A stretch of DNA of 64,000 nucleotides from JAZKHT01 sp040385245. Lineage in GTDB: Bacteria; Pseudomonadota; Alphaproteobacteria; Rhodobacterales; Rhodobacteraceae. Location: contig JAZKHT010000008.1 in NCBI GenBank assembly GCA_040385245.1, forward strand, positions 310,001 to 374,000, given 5' to 3'. How positions within the stretch are numbered: the stretch's first letter is position 1; each line of letters begins with the position of its first letter. Shown here one piece after another: positions 1-9,115 of the stretch. Both the position numbers and the translations under genes were made by a program. The notes beneath the pieces are model-generated. The model saw only the letters and a program-made list of their open reading frames with translations, did not search any database and was not told where the DNA came from.

Positions 1-1
1 T

Positions 2-679
2 CACGGCGGCTATGTCAAACGGATGAAGGCGGCGGTGTCGGCGCTGTCGCATGGCCGCGTGCCGCTCGACATCAAGTTGATCCAACTGGTCAAGCTGTGG
101 AAGAACGGCGAACCCTTCAAGATGTCGAAACGCGCGGGCACCTTTGTGACCTTGCGCGATGTGGTGGAAATGGCCGGTGCCGATGTCACCCGGTTCATCA
201 TGCTGACGCGCAAGAACGACGCGGCGCTGGATTTCGACTTTGACAAGGTGCTGGAACAGTCCAAGGACAACCCGGTTTTCTATGTCCAATACGCCAATGC
301 CCGGATCAATTCGGTGATCCGCAAGGCGCGAGAGGCTGGGATTGATTGCGACACGGGCGTTCTGGCCGCAGCCGATCTGTCGAAACTGGCGCACGAGGCG
401 GAAATCGCCTTGTCGCGCAAAATCGCCGAATGGCCGCGCCTGGTAGAGATTGCCGCGCGCAACAATGAACCGCACCGGGTGGCGTTCTATCTGTACGAAC
501 TCGCCTCGGAATTGCACGGGTTGTGGAACAAGGGCAACGACGACGCCAGCTTGCGCTTTGTGCAAGAGGGCGATCCCGCCACATCACAGGCGAAAATCGC
601 ACTGGCCAAGGCCGTTTCCGTTGTCATTTGCGCGGGTCTTGCTATCTTGGGCGTCACTCCGGTCGAGGAAATGCGCTGA
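2..679 (+). CDS. argS: Arginyl-tRNA synthetase, C-terminal part (gene starts before the window)
   Basis: Class I aminoacyl-tRNA synthetase that charges tRNA-Arg in the cytoplasm. The open frame enters from the left edge (HGGYVKRMKAAV) and 225 residues are visible. The KMSKS-type loop reads KMSKRAGT about 40 residues in. The rest is the DALR-type helical anticodon-binding domain, ending in TPVEEMR as is usual for ArgS. The catalytic HIGH region lies outside the window. A SPOR-domain gene follows 74 bp downstream on the same strand, a common rhodobacterial order. The call is firm; only the 5' end is missing. Confidence 0.95.
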   Translation, partial: HGGYVKRMKAAVSALSHGRVPLDIKLIQLVKLWKNGEPFKMSKRAGTFVTLRDVVEMAGADVTRFIMLTRKNDAALDFDFDKVLEQSKDNPVFYVQYANARINSVIRKAREAGIDCDTGVLAAADLSKLAHEAEIALSRKIAEWPRLVEIAARNNEPHRVAFYLYELASELHGLWNKGNDDASLRFVQEGDPATSQAKIALAKAVSVVICAGLAILGVTPVEEMR

Positions 680-753
680 CTTACAAGCGCCCGTCCGGGG
701 GGAACAGGCAAGACAGCGGGGCAGGGAAGCCCGCCCCCGCAGTGAGGCAGAGC

Positions 754-1803
754 ATGGCGGACGTGGACTTCGATGATTTCGATGACGGCTATGGCACGCC
801 CATGGCCGCATCCGGCTTGGCACCAAGGATGCTTAGTCTGGCGGGGGCGGCCTCTTCGGCGGCGCTGATCGTGGGGCTTGGCATCTGGGGCTATAACCTT
901 GCGGTGCGGGATGTGACCGGCATCCCGGTCATTCGCGCGCTTGAGGGGCCGATGCGCATCGCCCCCGACAATCCCGGCGGCGAGGTGGCCGCGCATCAGG
1001 GGTTGGCCGTCAACGCCGTGGCCGCCGTGGGTGTCGCCTCGCCGCCGCCTGAACGGCTGGTGCTGGCCCCGCGCCCGGTGGAATTGTCGATGGAGGATAC
1101 CCCCGGTCTTGGCACGCTTGACGCGGTCGATGCGCCGATTGCCGTAACGGACGTTTCGGCCCCGGTCGATGGCATCCTGCCGACCCCGATCATCAGCGAA
1201 GACCTGTTGACCGATGTCATCACCGACGATCCGGTGGATGCAGGTCTTGCCGACCCCGCCCGCGTCGCCATGCCCACCGATGGCCCCGATCCAGACGCCG
1301 TCGCAAAGGCGCTGGCCGAGGCGCTGGCGCTGGAAGAAACCCCGGTGGAAGATGCGCTGGCCGTTGCTGCCCTTGCGCCCGAGGTTGCGCCGGAACCTGC
1401 GATCACGGATCAACCGATGGCCACAAGTGTCCGGCCACAGCGCAGGCCCGGCGCTGTCCCCGCCCCGATCGTGCCGACGGCCGTTGCCGATGTTGCCTTG
1501 GCCGCCCCTGCCGCCACGCCGGTGGCCGAGGTGGACGCGGGCACGATTGCCGCAGGCACACGGCTGGTCCAGTTGGGCGCGTTCGACACGCCCGATCAGG
1601 CGCGGTCGGAATGGGGCCGGTTGTCGAACCGCTTCCCCGATCTGCTGGCGACGAAATCGCTGGTGGTGCAGTCGGCGGAAAGCGGCGGTCGCACCTTCTA
1701 TCGCTTGCGCGCCCTTGGCTTTGCCGGCGCGGACGAGGCGCGGGATTTCTGCACGTCCCTGCTGGAACAGAACGCATCCTGCATCCCGGTCGAGCAGCGA
1801 TGA
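754..1803 (+). CDS. SPOR-domain membrane protein
   Basis: A 349-residue protein with an acidic cytoplasmic N-terminus, one membrane segment at about residues 28-51, a long Ala/Pro/Asp-rich periplasmic linker, and a C-terminal SPOR domain at about residues 267-349. SPOR domains bind denuded peptidoglycan at the septum, so a cell-envelope or division role is inferred. The ATG at 754 was chosen because the longer frame upstream overlaps argS and looks like noise. The stop overlaps the nagZ start by ATGA, so the two are probably translationally coupled and share peptidoglycan as their theme. No more specific name is supported. Confidence 0.85.
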   Translation: MADVDFDDFDDGYGTPMAASGLAPRMLSLAGAASSAALIVGLGIWGYNLAVRDVTGIPVIRALEGPMRIAPDNPGGEVAAHQGLAVNAVAAVGVASPPPERLVLAPRPVELSMEDTPGLGTLDAVDAPIAVTDVSAPVDGILPTPIISEDLLTDVITDDPVDAGLADPARVAMPTDGPDPDAVAKALAEALALEETPVEDALAVAALAPEVAPEPAITDQPMATSVRPQRRPGAVPAPIVPTAVADVALAAPAATPVAEVDAGTIAAGTRLVQLGAFDTPDQARSEWGRLSNRFPDLLATKSLVVQSAESGGRTFYRLRALGFAGADEARDFCTSLLEQNASCIPVEQR

Positions 1804-2816
1804 CCAGTGTCGGCACCGGCGCTGCGATCTTTGGCTGCGCCGGGCCGGTGCTGTTGCCGGACGAAGTGGCGTTCTTTCGCGATGCCGATCCGTTTGGCTT
1901 TATCCTGTTTGCCCGCAACGTCGAAACCCCCGAACAAGTGCGTCGCCTGACAGGTGATCTGCGCGCCGCCGTTGGGCGCGATGCGCCCATTCTGGTGGAC
2001 CAGGAAGGCGGGCGCGTGCAACGTCTGCGTGCCCCCCACTGGCGCGAATGGCTGCCCCCGTTGGACATGGTGGCGCAAGCCGGGGACAACGCCGTCCGCG
2101 CCATGGCGCTGCGCTATCGCATCATTGCCGCCGAACTGCGCGCGGTGGGGATCGATGCCAACTGCGCGCCCTGCGCCGATGTCGTGACAGAGGCCACCCA
2201 TCCCTTTTTGCGCAACCGTTGCTATGGCAGCGATCCCCTACAGGTCGCGATCATTGCCCGCGCCGTGGCCGAGGCGCATCTTCAGGGCGGCGTCTTGCCG
2301 GTGATCAAGCATCTGCCGGGCCATGGCCGCGCCAATGCCGACACGCATCACGATCTGCCCACCGTCACCGTTGACCGTGCCACGCTTGCCGCCACCGACT
2401 TTGCCCCGTTCCGCGCGCTGAATGATCTGCCGCTGGCGATGACCGCGCATATCATCTTTGCCGCCTATGACGCCGACCATCCCGCCACCCAAAGCCCCGC
2501 CATGATCCGCGTGATACGAGACGAGATCGGCTTTGGCGGCCTGCTGATGACCGATGATCTGAACATGCAGGCGCTGTCAGGCTCGCTTGCCGAACGCACC
2601 TTGCGGTCGATCCGGGCGGGCTGCGATCTGGCGCTGCACTGCAAGGGCGATCTGGCAGAAATGCAGGCTGTGGCACAGGCGGCGGGGCCGATGGTGCCTG
2701 CGACGCTGGAACGGGCAAAGGCCGCCTCGTTGCACCGCCTGACGCCCGACCCCGTTGACATCGCCACGCTGGAGGATGACCTTTCAGCACTGGTATCCGG
2801 GCGCGCATATGGCTGA
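1800..2816 (+). CDS. nagZ: Beta-N-acetylhexosaminidase (glycoside hydrolase family 3)
   Basis: A 338-residue cytosolic enzyme of peptidoglycan recycling that removes GlcNAc from anhydro-muropeptides. Visible GH3 marks are a DQEGGRVQRL loop, the KHLPGHGRANADTHHDLP segment (usually KHFPGHG), and LLMTDDLNMQALSG, which carries the catalytic aspartate. Length matches NagZ. It starts inside the stop of the SPOR gene (ATGA) and its end overlaps the scpA start by 8 bp, so the genes form a tight operon. The nagZ-scpA-scpB order is a familiar alphaproteobacterial arrangement. Confidence 0.93.
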   Translation: MTSVGTGAAIFGCAGPVLLPDEVAFFRDADPFGFILFARNVETPEQVRRLTGDLRAAVGRDAPILVDQEGGRVQRLRAPHWREWLPPLDMVAQAGDNAVRAMALRYRIIAAELRAVGIDANCAPCADVVTEATHPFLRNRCYGSDPLQVAIIARAVAEAHLQGGVLPVIKHLPGHGRANADTHHDLPTVTVDRATLAATDFAPFRALNDLPLAMTAHIIFAAYDADHPATQSPAMIRVIRDEIGFGGLLMTDDLNMQALSGSLAERTLRSIRAGCDLALHCKGDLAEMQAVAQAAGPMVPATLERAKAASLHRLTPDPVDIATLEDDLSALVSGRAYG

Positions 2817-3591
2817 TGACTGGTCCGATGTCGAACGACTTGCCCCCGCCGACCGCATGGCGGCCGAGGCGCTGATTGTCGATGTCGACGGGTTTGAAGG
2901 GCCGCTTGATCTGCTGCTGACGCTGTCGCGCACGCAAAAGGTGGATTTGCGGCGGATTTCTGTGCTGCAACTGGCCGAACAATACCTGATCTTCGTGCAG
3001 CGGGCGCAGGCGCTGCGCATTGAACTGGCGGCAGATTATCTGGTGATGGCAGCGTGGCTTGCGTTCCTGAAATCGCGCCTGCTGCTGCCGCCCGATCCCA
3101 CCGACGAAGGCCCCAGCGCCGAAGACCTTGCCGCCCATCTGGCCTTTCAGCTTGAACGCCTTGGTGCCATGCGCGAGGCGGCGGCGCGATTGATGGCACG
3201 CGATCAGAAGGGGCGCGATTTCTTTGTGCGCGGCCTGCCCGAAGATGTGACGCTGCACCGCCATGTCACCTATTCCGCCACCCTGATTGATCTGATGCGC
3301 GCCTATGCCCGCATCCGCACGCGTGATGATTTCCGCCCCTTTGTCATGGACCGCGACCATGTCTTCACCATGGAACAGGCGCTGGACCGGATGCGCGGAC
3401 TGATCGGCTATGCGGGGCAGTGGGCTGACCTGACCACCTTTCTGCCCGAAGGCTGGGACACCAACCCGATGCGGCGGCGGTCTGCCACCGCCGCGCATTT
3501 TGCCGCCATCCTGGAACTGGCCAAGCGCGGCCAGATCGACCTGCGGCAGGCGGAGACCTTTGCCCCGATCCAGCTGCGCCGGAAAGACTGA
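2809..3591 (+). CDS. scpA: Segregation and condensation protein A
   Basis: A 260-residue kleisin subunit of the SMC-ScpAB condensin complex, which organises the nucleoid for segregation. The family N-terminus is visible as DGFEGPLDLLLTLSRTQKVDLRRISVLQ, followed by the helical segment with LAFLKSRLLLPPD. The C-terminal winged-helix part closes with ILELAKRGQIDLRQAETFAPIQL. The ATG at 2809 was chosen because an in-frame start at 2755 adds residues without family character inside nagZ. scpB follows with no gap, consistent with co-translation of the partners. Confidence 0.94.
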   Translation: MADDWSDVERLAPADRMAAEALIVDVDGFEGPLDLLLTLSRTQKVDLRRISVLQLAEQYLIFVQRAQALRIELAADYLVMAAWLAFLKSRLLLPPDPTDEGPSAEDLAAHLAFQLERLGAMREAAARLMARDQKGRDFFVRGLPEDVTLHRHVTYSATLIDLMRAYARIRTRDDFRPFVMDRDHVFTMEQALDRMRGLIGYAGQWADLTTFLPEGWDTNPMRRRSATAAHFAAILELAKRGQIDLRQAETFAPIQLRRKD

Positions 3592-4233
3592 ATGACCCGT
3601 GACCCGATCGAGAAATCCCTGTTCGAGGCGCCGCCCATGGGCGAACAGGAGCGCATGGTCGAGGCGATCCTGTTTGCCAGCGCCGATCCGGTGACGGTGG
3701 CCGAACTGGTGGCGCGCATGCCCCATGGGTGTGACCCGGCCGAGGCACTGGTGACCTTGCGCAAACGCTATGACGGGCGCGGCGTCAATCTGGTGCGGGT
3801 GGGCGATGCCTATGCCTTTCGCACTGCGCCCGATCTGGGGCACCTGATGCGCAAGGAATCGGTCGAACAGCGCAAACTGTCGCGCGCGGCCATCGAAACG
3901 CTGGCCATCGTCGCCTATCACCAGCCCGTCACCCGCACCGAGATCGAGGAAATCCGCGGCGTCGCCGTGTCACGCGGCACCATCGACCAACTGATGGAGT
4001 TGGAGTGGATCAGGCTGGGTCGCCGCCGCATGACGCCCGGCCGTCCGGTGACCTTTGTGGTGACGGAACAGTTCCTTGACCACTTCGGCCTTGAATCCGC
4101 CCGCGATCTGCCGGGGTTGAAGGAACTGCGCGCGGCGGGTCTGCTGGACAACCGGCCCTTGCCCGGATCAATGCAAAAGCCGGATGATGAGGAAGAGGCC
4201 ACGTTGGGCCAAAGTGAACTTTTCGAGGATTGA
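3592..4233 (+). CDS. scpB: Segregation and condensation protein B
   Basis: A 213-residue partner of ScpA in the SMC complex. Two winged-helix domains are recognisable. The N-terminal one begins with the motif MVEAILFASADPVTV. The second holds TLAIVAYHQPVTRTEIEEIRG followed by VSRGTIDQLMELEWI, the signature region of ScpB. The acidic C-terminal tail (DDEEEATLGQSELFED) is typical of alphaproteobacterial ScpB. The start codon directly follows the scpA stop. A small gene starts 4 bp after its stop. Confidence 0.94.
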   Translation: MTRDPIEKSLFEAPPMGEQERMVEAILFASADPVTVAELVARMPHGCDPAEALVTLRKRYDGRGVNLVRVGDAYAFRTAPDLGHLMRKESVEQRKLSRAAIETLAIVAYHQPVTRTEIEEIRGVAVSRGTIDQLMELEWIRLGRRRMTPGRPVTFVVTEQFLDHFGLESARDLPGLKELRAAGLLDNRPLPGSMQKPDDEEEATLGQSELFED

Positions 4234-4237
4234 GCTT

Positions 4238-4450
4238 ATGGACCTGAACCGCATCCTGAACACCATCATCAACATCGTCCTGCGCCGGGCGGTGAATGGG
4301 GCGATCAACACCGGCGTCAACCATCTGGCGTCAAAGGGCAAGAAACCCGCCGACATGACCCCTGCCGAACACGCCCAAGCCAGCAGCGCCCGCGATCTGG
4401 CCAAACGCGCCCGCAAGGCCGCCCGCGTGACCCGCAGGCTGGGGCGCTAG
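4238..4450 (+). CDS. Small basic hypothetical protein downstream of scpB
   Basis: A 70-residue, strongly basic protein (MDLNRILNTIINIVLRR at the start; C-terminal half rich in Lys, Arg and Ala). It begins 4 bp after scpB and is probably the last gene of that operon. It has no signal peptide and no clear membrane segment. It resembles small uncharacterised proteins I associate with this position in rhodobacterial genomes, but no function can be assigned. In related genomes I would expect tatABC to follow; here a patatin-like gene is next. The in-frame start at 4184 was rejected because it lies inside scpB. Confidence 0.75.
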   Translation: MDLNRILNTIINIVLRRAVNGAINTGVNHLASKGKKPADMTPAEHAQASSARDLAKRARKAARVTRRLGR

Positions 4451-4514
4451 GGCGCGGTTGCTTTCCGACACCCCCGCGCTACAGTCCGAAACGGTGCTTG
4501 TGCTGGTATGAGTG

Positions 4515-6159
4515 ATGGCAGTTCCCGAAATACGTGTGTCCTTTCAGGGCGGCGGTGCGCTGATGGCCGCGATGATCCCCATCGCCCACGCCCTGCGGGA
4601 TGCAGAGGTGCGGGGCTATGTTCGTATTGGCGATGTTGCAGGCACATCCGCTGGTTCGGTGGCCGGGGCGCTGCTGGCCTCGCACGGGGATTTCGCCAAC
4701 CTGCGCACTTATCTTGACACCACATTGCCAGCCGACGCGCGATTGGCCGTCGGGCAGTTTCGCGGCAGGCTTGGTGCGGGCAAGCTGATCTGGGGCCTGA
4801 TCCGCATCGTCGGGGGCTGGGATGTCATCCCGCTTCACCGGCAGCGGGCGTTCTTTCTGTCGATCTTTCGCGCGGCAGGGGTGGAATTGGCGGGCAAAGA
4901 CACCGCCGACCGCGACCTGACCGACTACGGCAAGACCGGCCTGCCCACCCTCAGCATCACCCGCAGTTCGCTGGACGAGGCAAAGCTTCAGGTGATGCGG
5001 AGCGGTCCGGTGATCGATGCCATCCTTGATTCCTGCGCAATCCCCTTCATCCTGCGCGGCTATCGCACCGCGCGCCTGCGGCCCCATGTCGATGGGGGCT
5101 TGTGTGAAAACCTGCCCATCAGCGGCTTTGATCTGGATGACAACATTCCGATCCTTGCCGTCTCGGTGGACACGGACCCGGAACAGGGACAGGCGGCATC
5201 GCAAAAGCGCAATCTCTTTTCTTTTTTCATGCAGCTTTTCAGCACCTCCATCGGTCACAATGTCGCCCGGTCCAAGGAAATCGTGGGCCGCCAGATGACG
5301 ATCGAGGAACGCGTGCCTTTCGCCTTTCATCAGGTCGAAGAGGCGGTCGCCTGGCTGCGTGATCGACAGAACTATGACAAGGTGTATGACAGGGCCTACC
5401 GCCGGGTGCTGGATTTTGCGCAATTGCAAAGCAACCTGAAACCCGAAGGACGGCTTTTGACCGGCCGGAACACCGTGCGGGGGCGGGACCGTCAACTGCA
5501 CCTGCTGTTGCAGGATGACTATGACGCCGATGCCTTTTCTGCCGAAAGCGCCTCGTTGCACGTCAGTTGCGAAAGTCTGCGCAATCCCGATCCGAAATCC
5601 TATCGCAGCTATGACATCGTGGCCGCGCGGACTCGGTGCTGCGTGAAAAAGCCAGGGGCGCGGCTCTATCGGTCACAGTTGCGCAGGCTCGAGCAGGGGA
5701 TTCACCCCACAACCTGGAGCGTGACAAACGTCACCCGCACTCAGCCCGTTCGTTTCACCGCCTTCCACTACCGCGACGATCCGAACACCGGCGATCAACA
5801 CGACCCGTGTTTCCTGCGCTTTGACCAACCGCATGACGACTTTGCCGTCGGTGATATCCTTGAGGTCGCCCGGAATGCTTGGGCTGGATTCCGAAAAGCG
5901 CGATTTCATCGCCTTCAACAATGTTCATGCGCATGCGATTCCGATGGAAATTATCCTGACTTATCCAGCGGTTCTGGGCACCTTGGTGGTGGACCCGTCC
6001 CCTGCGGATGCAACGATGCCCGTGCTTCAGGTCATGGATCGCACGCAGTTGGAACGTCATTGCGGTATCGCGGACGTTTCTACCAAGCCGATCGGGGTGC
6101 GGTCGGAACATCCCGTTCCCCCGAAAGGAAAGATCAAGGCATGGTTTGCAAGACCGTGA
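4515..6159 (+). CDS. Patatin-like phospholipase, reading frame apparently shifted near 5876
   Basis: A lipid acyl hydrolase of the patatin family. The catalytic domain is intact: a Gly-rich oxyanion loop (FQGGGALMAAM, residues 11-21 counted from the GTG at 4512), the nucleophile elbow GTSAG with Ser46, and the DGG motif at about 194-196 giving the Ser-Asp dyad. The first frame stays protein-like to about 5876 (FAVGDILEVARN), then turns into Cys/Gly-rich noise and stops at 6233. The frame one base further on then becomes protein-like (LGLDSEKRDFIAFNNVHAHA onward) and stops at 6159. I therefore infer one gene with a +1 frameshift, genuine or a sequencing error. No strong ribosome site is seen; GTG 4512 or ATG 4515 are both possible starts. 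The length of about 548 residues is long for a simple patatin. Confidence 0.7.
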
Positions 6160-6354
6160 TGGGCGATCCAGCGAACGCTGCTGATTTTCCTATCGAAATC
6201 GCACTTCAAGGATGTTATAAACCCCTTAAATAAACAAGGGAAAGCCATGGCACACCCCGCCTGGCCCCAGTTGAGGCAGAGTATATGACCATGATCAGGA
6301 AACGCCCCTTCGCTGTCCACTTTGGCGTCGAAGGCGATACGGTCTGAAATCCGG

Positions 6355-7437
6355 TCAGGCGGACCGGAACTGCTTGGCCAGTTTCAATCCCTGGCCCTGA
6401 TAGTTTGACTTGATCGTTTGCCCGTACAGGGCGTCGGGGCGGGCGGCCATGCGTTCATAAACCAGCCTGCCCACCACCTGCCCATGTTCCAGCACGAAGG
6501 GTGCCTCGTGGCAGCGCACCTCTAGCACGCCGCGCGATCCGGCCCCGCCCGCTGCGGCATGGCCAAAGCCGGGGTCAAAGAACCCGGCGTAATGCACACG
6601 GAATTCCCCCACCATCGCCAGATAAGGCGCCATTTCGGCGGCATAATCGGGGGGAATCGTCACCGCCTCGCGGCTGACAAGGATGTAGAACGCGCCGGGG
6701 TCCAGGATGATCCGCCCCTCGCGCGTGCGGATTTCTTCCCAGAAATCAGCCACGGGGTAATGGCCGATCAGATCAAGGTCGATCACACCCGCATGGGGTT
6801 TGGCGCGGTAGCCGACCAGATCGCCGTCCGCGGGCAACAGGTCCACCGAAAAGCCCAGACCTTCGGAAATCACCGCCTCGCCGGTCACCAGCGGATCGGC
6901 GGCGTGCAGGGTGGTCAGTGCGGCATCAGACAGCACCGCCTGCCCGTTGCGGAACCGGATCTGGTTCAGCCGCATGCCGGGGCGCACCAGCACGGAAAAA
7001 CTCTTGGGGCACACTTCGGCATACAGCGGGCCTGCGTACCCTTCGGGGATGCGGTCAAATTCTGTGCCGCCATCGGTGATGGTGCGGGTCAGAAGGTCCA
7101 GCCTGCCGGTCGATGATTTGGCATTGGCGACGGCGGTGATGCCTCTTGGCAGCGACAGCGCCTCCATCAGGGGAATCACATAGACGCAGCCCTTTTCCAG
7201 CACGGCCCCATCGGTCAGGTCGACCTTGTGCATTCCGAATTCGTCCAGCCGCTGCGCCACGGTGCGCCCGTGCCCCGTCAGGAACGAGGCGCGCACCCGG
7301 TAGGCCACAGTCCCCAACCGCAGATCGAGGCTGGCAGGCTGCACCTGTGCGGGGGTGATGGCGGGGTCGGCGGTGATGCCGCCCGATGCGATCAGGGCGC
7401 GCAAGGCCTGTGCGGGAAGAACACCGGTTGCCGTCAT
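6355..7437 (-). CDS. dcd: 2'-deoxycytidine 5'-triphosphate deaminase, long alphaproteobacterial form
   Basis: Converts dCTP to dUTP, feeding thymidylate synthesis in the cytosol. The 360-residue length is about twice a classical Dcd and fits the duplicated trimeric dUTPase-like fold annotated in alphaproteobacteria. Visible family parts are VQPASLDLRLGTVAYRVRA near the N-terminus, ANAKSSTGRLDLLTRTITDGG with the substrate-binding Ser/Arg region, EGYAGPLYAEV, and the second-half KPHAGVIDLD and FFDPGFGH segments. It is separated from the upstream tRNA-Pro by a terminator, so it has its own promoter. The neighbouring frames are shadows. Confidence 0.88.
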   Translation of the reverse strand: MTATGVLPAQALRALIASGGITADPAITPAQVQPASLDLRLGTVAYRVRASFLTGHGRTVAQRLDEFGMHKVDLTDGAVLEKGCVYVIPLMEALSLPRGITAVANAKSSTGRLDLLTRTITDGGTEFDRIPEGYAGPLYAEVCPKSFSVLVRPGMRLNQIRFRNGQAVLSDAALTTLHAADPLVTGEAVISEGLGFSVDLLPADGDLVGYRAKPHAGVIDLDLIGHYPVADFWEEIRTREGRIILDPGAFYILVSREAVTIPPDYAAEMAPYLAMVGEFRVHYAGFFDPGFGHAAAGGAGSRGVLEVRCHEAPFVLEHGQVVGRLVYERMAARPDALYGQTIKSNYQGQGLKLAKQFRSA

Positions 7438-7466
7438 CCTTGCCCCCCGCCCGTGACCTTGGGCCT

Positions 7467-7509
7467 AAAAACGGAACCGCCCGCACGGCCTTGCGACCGG
7501 CGGGCGGTT
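7467..7509 (-). terminator. Rho-independent terminator of the tRNA-Pro transcript
   Basis: Read on the minus strand, a perfect 10-bp stem (arms 7500-7509 and 7475-7484) is followed within a few bases by five U residues (7467-7471). It sits directly downstream of tRNA-Pro and upstream of dcd, so it should separate the two transcripts. Confidence 0.7.
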
Positions 7510-7516
7510 TCGGTGT

Positions 7517-7594
7517 TGGTCGGGCCGGTGAGATTCGAACTCACGACCTTCCGCCCCCCAGACGGACGCGCTAACCAGGCTGCGCCACGGCCCG
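7517..7594 (-). tRNA. tRNA-Pro (anticodon GGG)
   Basis: The minus strand folds into a complete cloverleaf: acceptor stem CGGGCCG/CGGCCCG, D arm with AGCCTGGTTAGCGC, anticodon stem TCCGT/GCGGA with loop CTGGGGG (anticodon GGG), T arm GTGAG/CTCAC with TTCGAAT, discriminator A and encoded CCA. It reads proline codons CCC and CCU. It is isolated between the merR gene and dcd and has its own terminator. Confidence 0.93.
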
Positions 7595-7657
7595 ACACGC
7601 GGGATACATACTGATATTCCGGGCAGGGGCAAGCAGGAAAGCGCATGTTTGTGATGA

Positions 7658-8713
7658 TCAGCGCGCGCGGCGGCGCGACACGGCGGCGACCCGTTCCCGC
7701 AGGTCGCGCAGGCGGTCGCGCAGCACGATCAGTTCGGCCTGACGGTGGGTCAGGCTGCCCGTTGGCAACAGGCGCAGACGGCCTGCGGCGCTTGTCACCG
7801 CAGGTACCGCCGCTTCGGCGTCTGATTCGACACGCGGCGTTTCTATCGGTGTTTCCATGGCCGTTTCTGCGGCCTCTGTTTCGAGATCGGAGTCCTGGGG
7901 CAGGTCGGATTCAAGGTCCGCAGGTGTGTCTGCCAGGTCGTCAGGCCCCTGCGTCGCGTGATCCGCGTTGTCTGTCCGCGTCCCTTCGGCCCCGATCAGG
8001 ACATCGTCGGAAATCGGCGCCTCGGGGGCGTGGTGCGGATCGGGGTGATCTGCTGCGTCACCGCTCTGCGCAAGGATTTCCACGTCGACGTCCGCAAAGG
8101 GTGCGCCGGGCGCGACATCGTCCGCAATTTCGTCCGCCATTTCGTGCGCGGCATCCGCCGGATCATCGACCGCAATGAAAGCGGCATCTTCCACCGCGTC
8201 GGTTTCTGCAACGACTGGCTCTGCCACGGCATCGGGAATGTCTTGCCACAGATCGGCCTGAACCGGGGCAGGGCGATCGGGGGCAGGGCGATCCGCCTCC
8301 CGTTCCGACCGCGTCAGCGCGGTTTCCAGTGCGATGATCTGCGCGGTTTCCGCCTCGGCCGGGGCGATCACCTCGGCCTCGGACAGGGCGAATTCGCGGG
8401 CCAGGGCGGCTTCGACCTCGTCCGCGTCGTCAATCTCTTCGCTGCCACCGGCAAGGGCCGCGACATGCCGGATGCCGTGTTCGCGCAGGATTTTCTGCAC
8501 GCCGCGAATCGTCAGACCTTCGTCATGCAGCAGATGCTTGATCCCGCCCAACAGCGCCACATCGGCGGGGCGGTAATAACGCCGCCCCCCGGCGCGCTTG
8601 ACGGGCCTGATCTGGGGAAACCGGCTTTCCCAGAACCGCAGGACATGGGCCGGGGTTTCCAGAACTTCGGCCACCTCGCTTATGGTGCGGAAGGCGTCGG
8701 GCGACTTGTCCAT
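7658..8713 (-). CDS. MerR-family transcriptional regulator with long acidic tail
   Basis: A 351-residue protein. Residues about 8-80 are a MerR helix-turn-helix domain (TISEVAEVLETPAHVLRFWE, then GGRRYYRPADVALL, KHLLHDEGLTIRGVQKIL). The remaining 270 residues are unusually rich in Asp, Glu and Ala, low complexity and probably disordered, ending in a short basic segment with coiled-coil character (LRDRLRDLRERVAAVSRRRAR). Its place directly downstream of ihfA is conserved in many alphaproteobacteria. No metal-binding Cys cluster is visible, so metal sensing is not supported. ATG 8713 was preferred over GTG 8719 because AAGGA lies about 9 bases before it. Confidence 0.85.
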   Translation of the reverse strand: MDKSPDAFRTISEVAEVLETPAHVLRFWESRFPQIRPVKRAGGRRYYRPADVALLGGIKHLLHDEGLTIRGVQKILREHGIRHVAALAGGSEEIDDADEVEAALAREFALSEAEVIAPAEAETAQIIALETALTRSEREADRPAPDRPAPVQADLWQDIPDAVAEPVVAETDAVEDAAFIAVDDPADAAHEMADEIADDVAPGAPFADVDVEILAQSGDAADHPDPHHAPEAPISDDVLIGAEGTRTDNADHATQGPDDLADTPADLESDLPQDSDLETEAAETAMETPIETPRVESDAEAAVPAVTSAAGRLRLLPTGSLTHRQAELIVLRDRLRDLRERVAAVSRRRAR

Positions 8714-8725
8714 CCGCACCCGTCC

Positions 8726-9028
8726 TTAGCGCTTGGACCCGGCGGCGACGCGGTCCTTCATCAGGTGCGACGGCCGGAAGGTCAGCACGCGGCGCGGGCT
8801 GATCGGCACTTCGTCGCCCGTCTTGGGGTTGCGTCCGACGCGGGCCGACTTGTCCCGCACCGAAAACGTGCCGAAGGACGATATCTTGACCGTCTCGCCG
8901 CCAGCCAGCGAATCCGACATGTGCTGAAGCACGCTTTCCACCAGCAAGGCGCTTTCATTGCGCGACAGGCCCACCTCTCGGAAGACGGCCTCGCTCAGGT
9001 CCATGCGCGTCAGGGTCTTTTCACTCAT
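8726..9028 (-). CDS. ihfA: Integration host factor subunit alpha
   Basis: A 100-residue DNA-bending HU/IHF-fold protein that pairs with IhfB in the nucleoid. The sequence MSEKTLTRMDLSEAVFREVG at the start, KISSFGTFSVRDKSARVGRNPKTG in the middle with the DNA-intercalating NP turn, and VLTFRPSHLMKDRV at the end are characteristic. The start at 9028 gives the usual length; ATG 9031 is directly in front, and a run of seven G residues serves as ribosome site. It lies between fabH and merR on the same strand. Confidence 0.93.
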   Translation of the reverse strand: MSEKTLTRMDLSEAVFREVGLSRNESALLVESVLQHMSDSLAGGETVKISSFGTFSVRDKSARVGRNPKTGDEVPISPRRVLTFRPSHLMKDRVAAGSKR

Positions 9029-9115
9029 CATATCCCCCCCGGGTTTTTCAAGCAGATTGGGGGTTTTGGATTTCCGAGTCAATATCAACCACTTGGCCAG
9101 CGCAATTCAGGCGGA

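Noticed and set aside
2452..3921. 489-codon minus-strand frame
   Set aside because: Antisense of scpA/scpB, with no motifs.
4238..4450. Small gene as a degenerate tatA
   Set aside because: No N-terminal membrane helix and no TatA hinge motif.
6285..6347. 20-codon ORF after the patatin-like gene
   Set aside because: Too short and without a ribosome site; could be a remnant, but nothing supports it.
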